Origin: an uncultured Ruminococcus sp.
Lineage (GTDB): Bacteria > Bacillota > Clostridia > Oscillospirales > Acutalibacteraceae
Length of the DNA stretch: 5,658 nucleotides
Direction: 5' to 3'
Assembly: GCA_945632055.1 (NCBI GenBank)
Contig: CALZCU010000081.1
Coordinates: forward strand, 1 to 5,658
The position numbers and the translations under genes were made by a program. The notes below the pieces were generated by a model. That model was not told the origin of the DNA and did not search any database. It saw only the letters and a program-made list of their open reading frames with translations. Of the stretch, positions 5,058 through 5,658 are shown piece by piece (the first letter of the stretch is position 1; each line of letters starts with the position of its first letter).

Positions 5058-5658
5058 TTCATACCCTCTTCAATAATTTCAAGAGCCTTTTTTGCATCGT
5101 CCTCGGTGAGCTGAGGAGCGTCGCCGAGAGGATAGTCAAGCCCTAAGTTTTCATATTTAGCCTTGCCGAGAGTGTGATACGGCAGGGTTTCAATTTTCTC
5201 AATATTCTTAAACTGCCTGAGAAACTGACCGAGCCTTAAAAGCTCCTCACGACTGTCCGTAATTTCGGGTACGATAACATGGCGGATACGCATTTGAACG
5301 CCCTTTTCGTCAAGGTATCGGGCAAAGTCGAGAATATTTTTATTTGACCTTGATGTAAGCTGTTTGTGCTTTTCATCGTCAATGTGCTTGATGTCGAGCA
5401 TTACAAGGTCGCACACATCGAGAAGCCTGTCAATTTTCGTCATTCGCTCAGAGTTTTCCCTGTCAAACATAACTCCCGAGGTGTCAAGGCAGGTGTTTAT
5501 TCCCTTGCTTTTTGCAAGGCTGAAAAGCTCAATCAGAAAGTCGAGCTGGAGCATCGGCTCGCCGCCTGTTGCGGTAATTCCTCCCGTTGTGTAAAAGGGC
5601 TTGTTTCGCTCAATTTTTTCAATAATCTGCTGTGCAGTGTACTCTGTTCCTGCGTTTG
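5054..5658 (-). CDS. pflA: Pyruvate formate-lyase activating enzyme, N-terminus outside the window
   Basis: A radical SAM activase that generates the glycyl radical on pyruvate formate-lyase (PflB) under anaerobic conditions. The frame stays open to the window edge, beginning with NAGTEYTAQQIIEKI, so the iron-sulphur CxxxCxxC loop lies just outside. Visible signatures are TATGGEPMLQ (the GGEP motif that helps bind SAM, about 5543-5572), LDTSG, VMLDIKHID, RHVIVPEITDSREEL and LPYHTLGKAKYENLG near the C-terminus. These fit PflA better than the larger activases of other glycyl-radical enzymes, which carry an extra ferredoxin insert, although a relative acting on another glycyl-radical enzyme is possible. 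pflB would be expected upstream on the - strand, outside this window. The stop overlaps the start of the glycosylase gene. Confidence 0.92.
   Translation of the reverse strand, partial: NAGTEYTAQQIIEKIERNKPFYTTGGITATGGEPMLQLDFLIELFSLAKSKGINTCLDTSGVMFDRENSERMTKIDRLLDVCDLVMLDIKHIDDEKHKQLTSRSNKNILDFARYLDEKGVQMRIRHVIVPEITDSREELLRLGQFLRQFKNIEKIETLPYHTLGKAKYENLGLDYPLGDAPQLTEDDAKKALEIIEEGMK

Overview
The window looks like chromosome of an anaerobic, low-to-mid GC Gram-positive bacterium of the class Clostridia, probably Oscillospiraceae/Ruminococcaceae-like. This rests on a glycyl-radical-enzyme activase (PflA), strong AGGA/GAGG-type ribosome binding sites, and the general sequence style of the RibF, Nudix and M14 proteins. 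The genus is an inference and cannot be fixed from the sequence alone.

Layout from left to right. (1) The 3' part of an asparagine synthase gene (asnB) on the + strand carries an unusual, roughly 150-residue acidic C-terminal extension. (2) A compact bidirectional hairpin terminator separates it from a convergent cytoplasmic M14-family zinc peptidase that resembles gamma-D-glutamyl-diamino-acid peptidases. (3) A 46-bp divergent spacer leads to a + strand pair: an ADP-ribose-pyrophosphatase-type Nudix hydrolase and ribF (riboflavin kinase/FAD synthetase), 24 bp apart and probably one operon. (4) A roughly 1.05-kb segment holds a single - strand gene, dinD, with its own promoter. The segment is flanked by a 31-bp imperfect direct repeat (27/31 identical) whose left copy is the last codons and stop of ribF. 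(5) A - strand pair follows: pflA (5' end outside the window), then a family-6 hypoxanthine-DNA glycosylase gene that overlaps it by ATGA. The pair ends in a 14-bp perfect hairpin terminator.

The genes are mostly housekeeping: amide and nucleotide metabolism, flavin cofactor synthesis, wall-peptide turnover and anaerobic pyruvate metabolism. The accessory part is the dinD segment. Its position behind ribF, the flanking repeat, its more AT-rich codon use and its self-contained promoter suggest a small insertion at the 3' end of ribF. No integrase or transposase is present in the window, so the mechanism is open. I found no tRNA, rRNA, CRISPR array, riboswitch or insertion sequence. No non-coding stretch longer than 300 bases is present.
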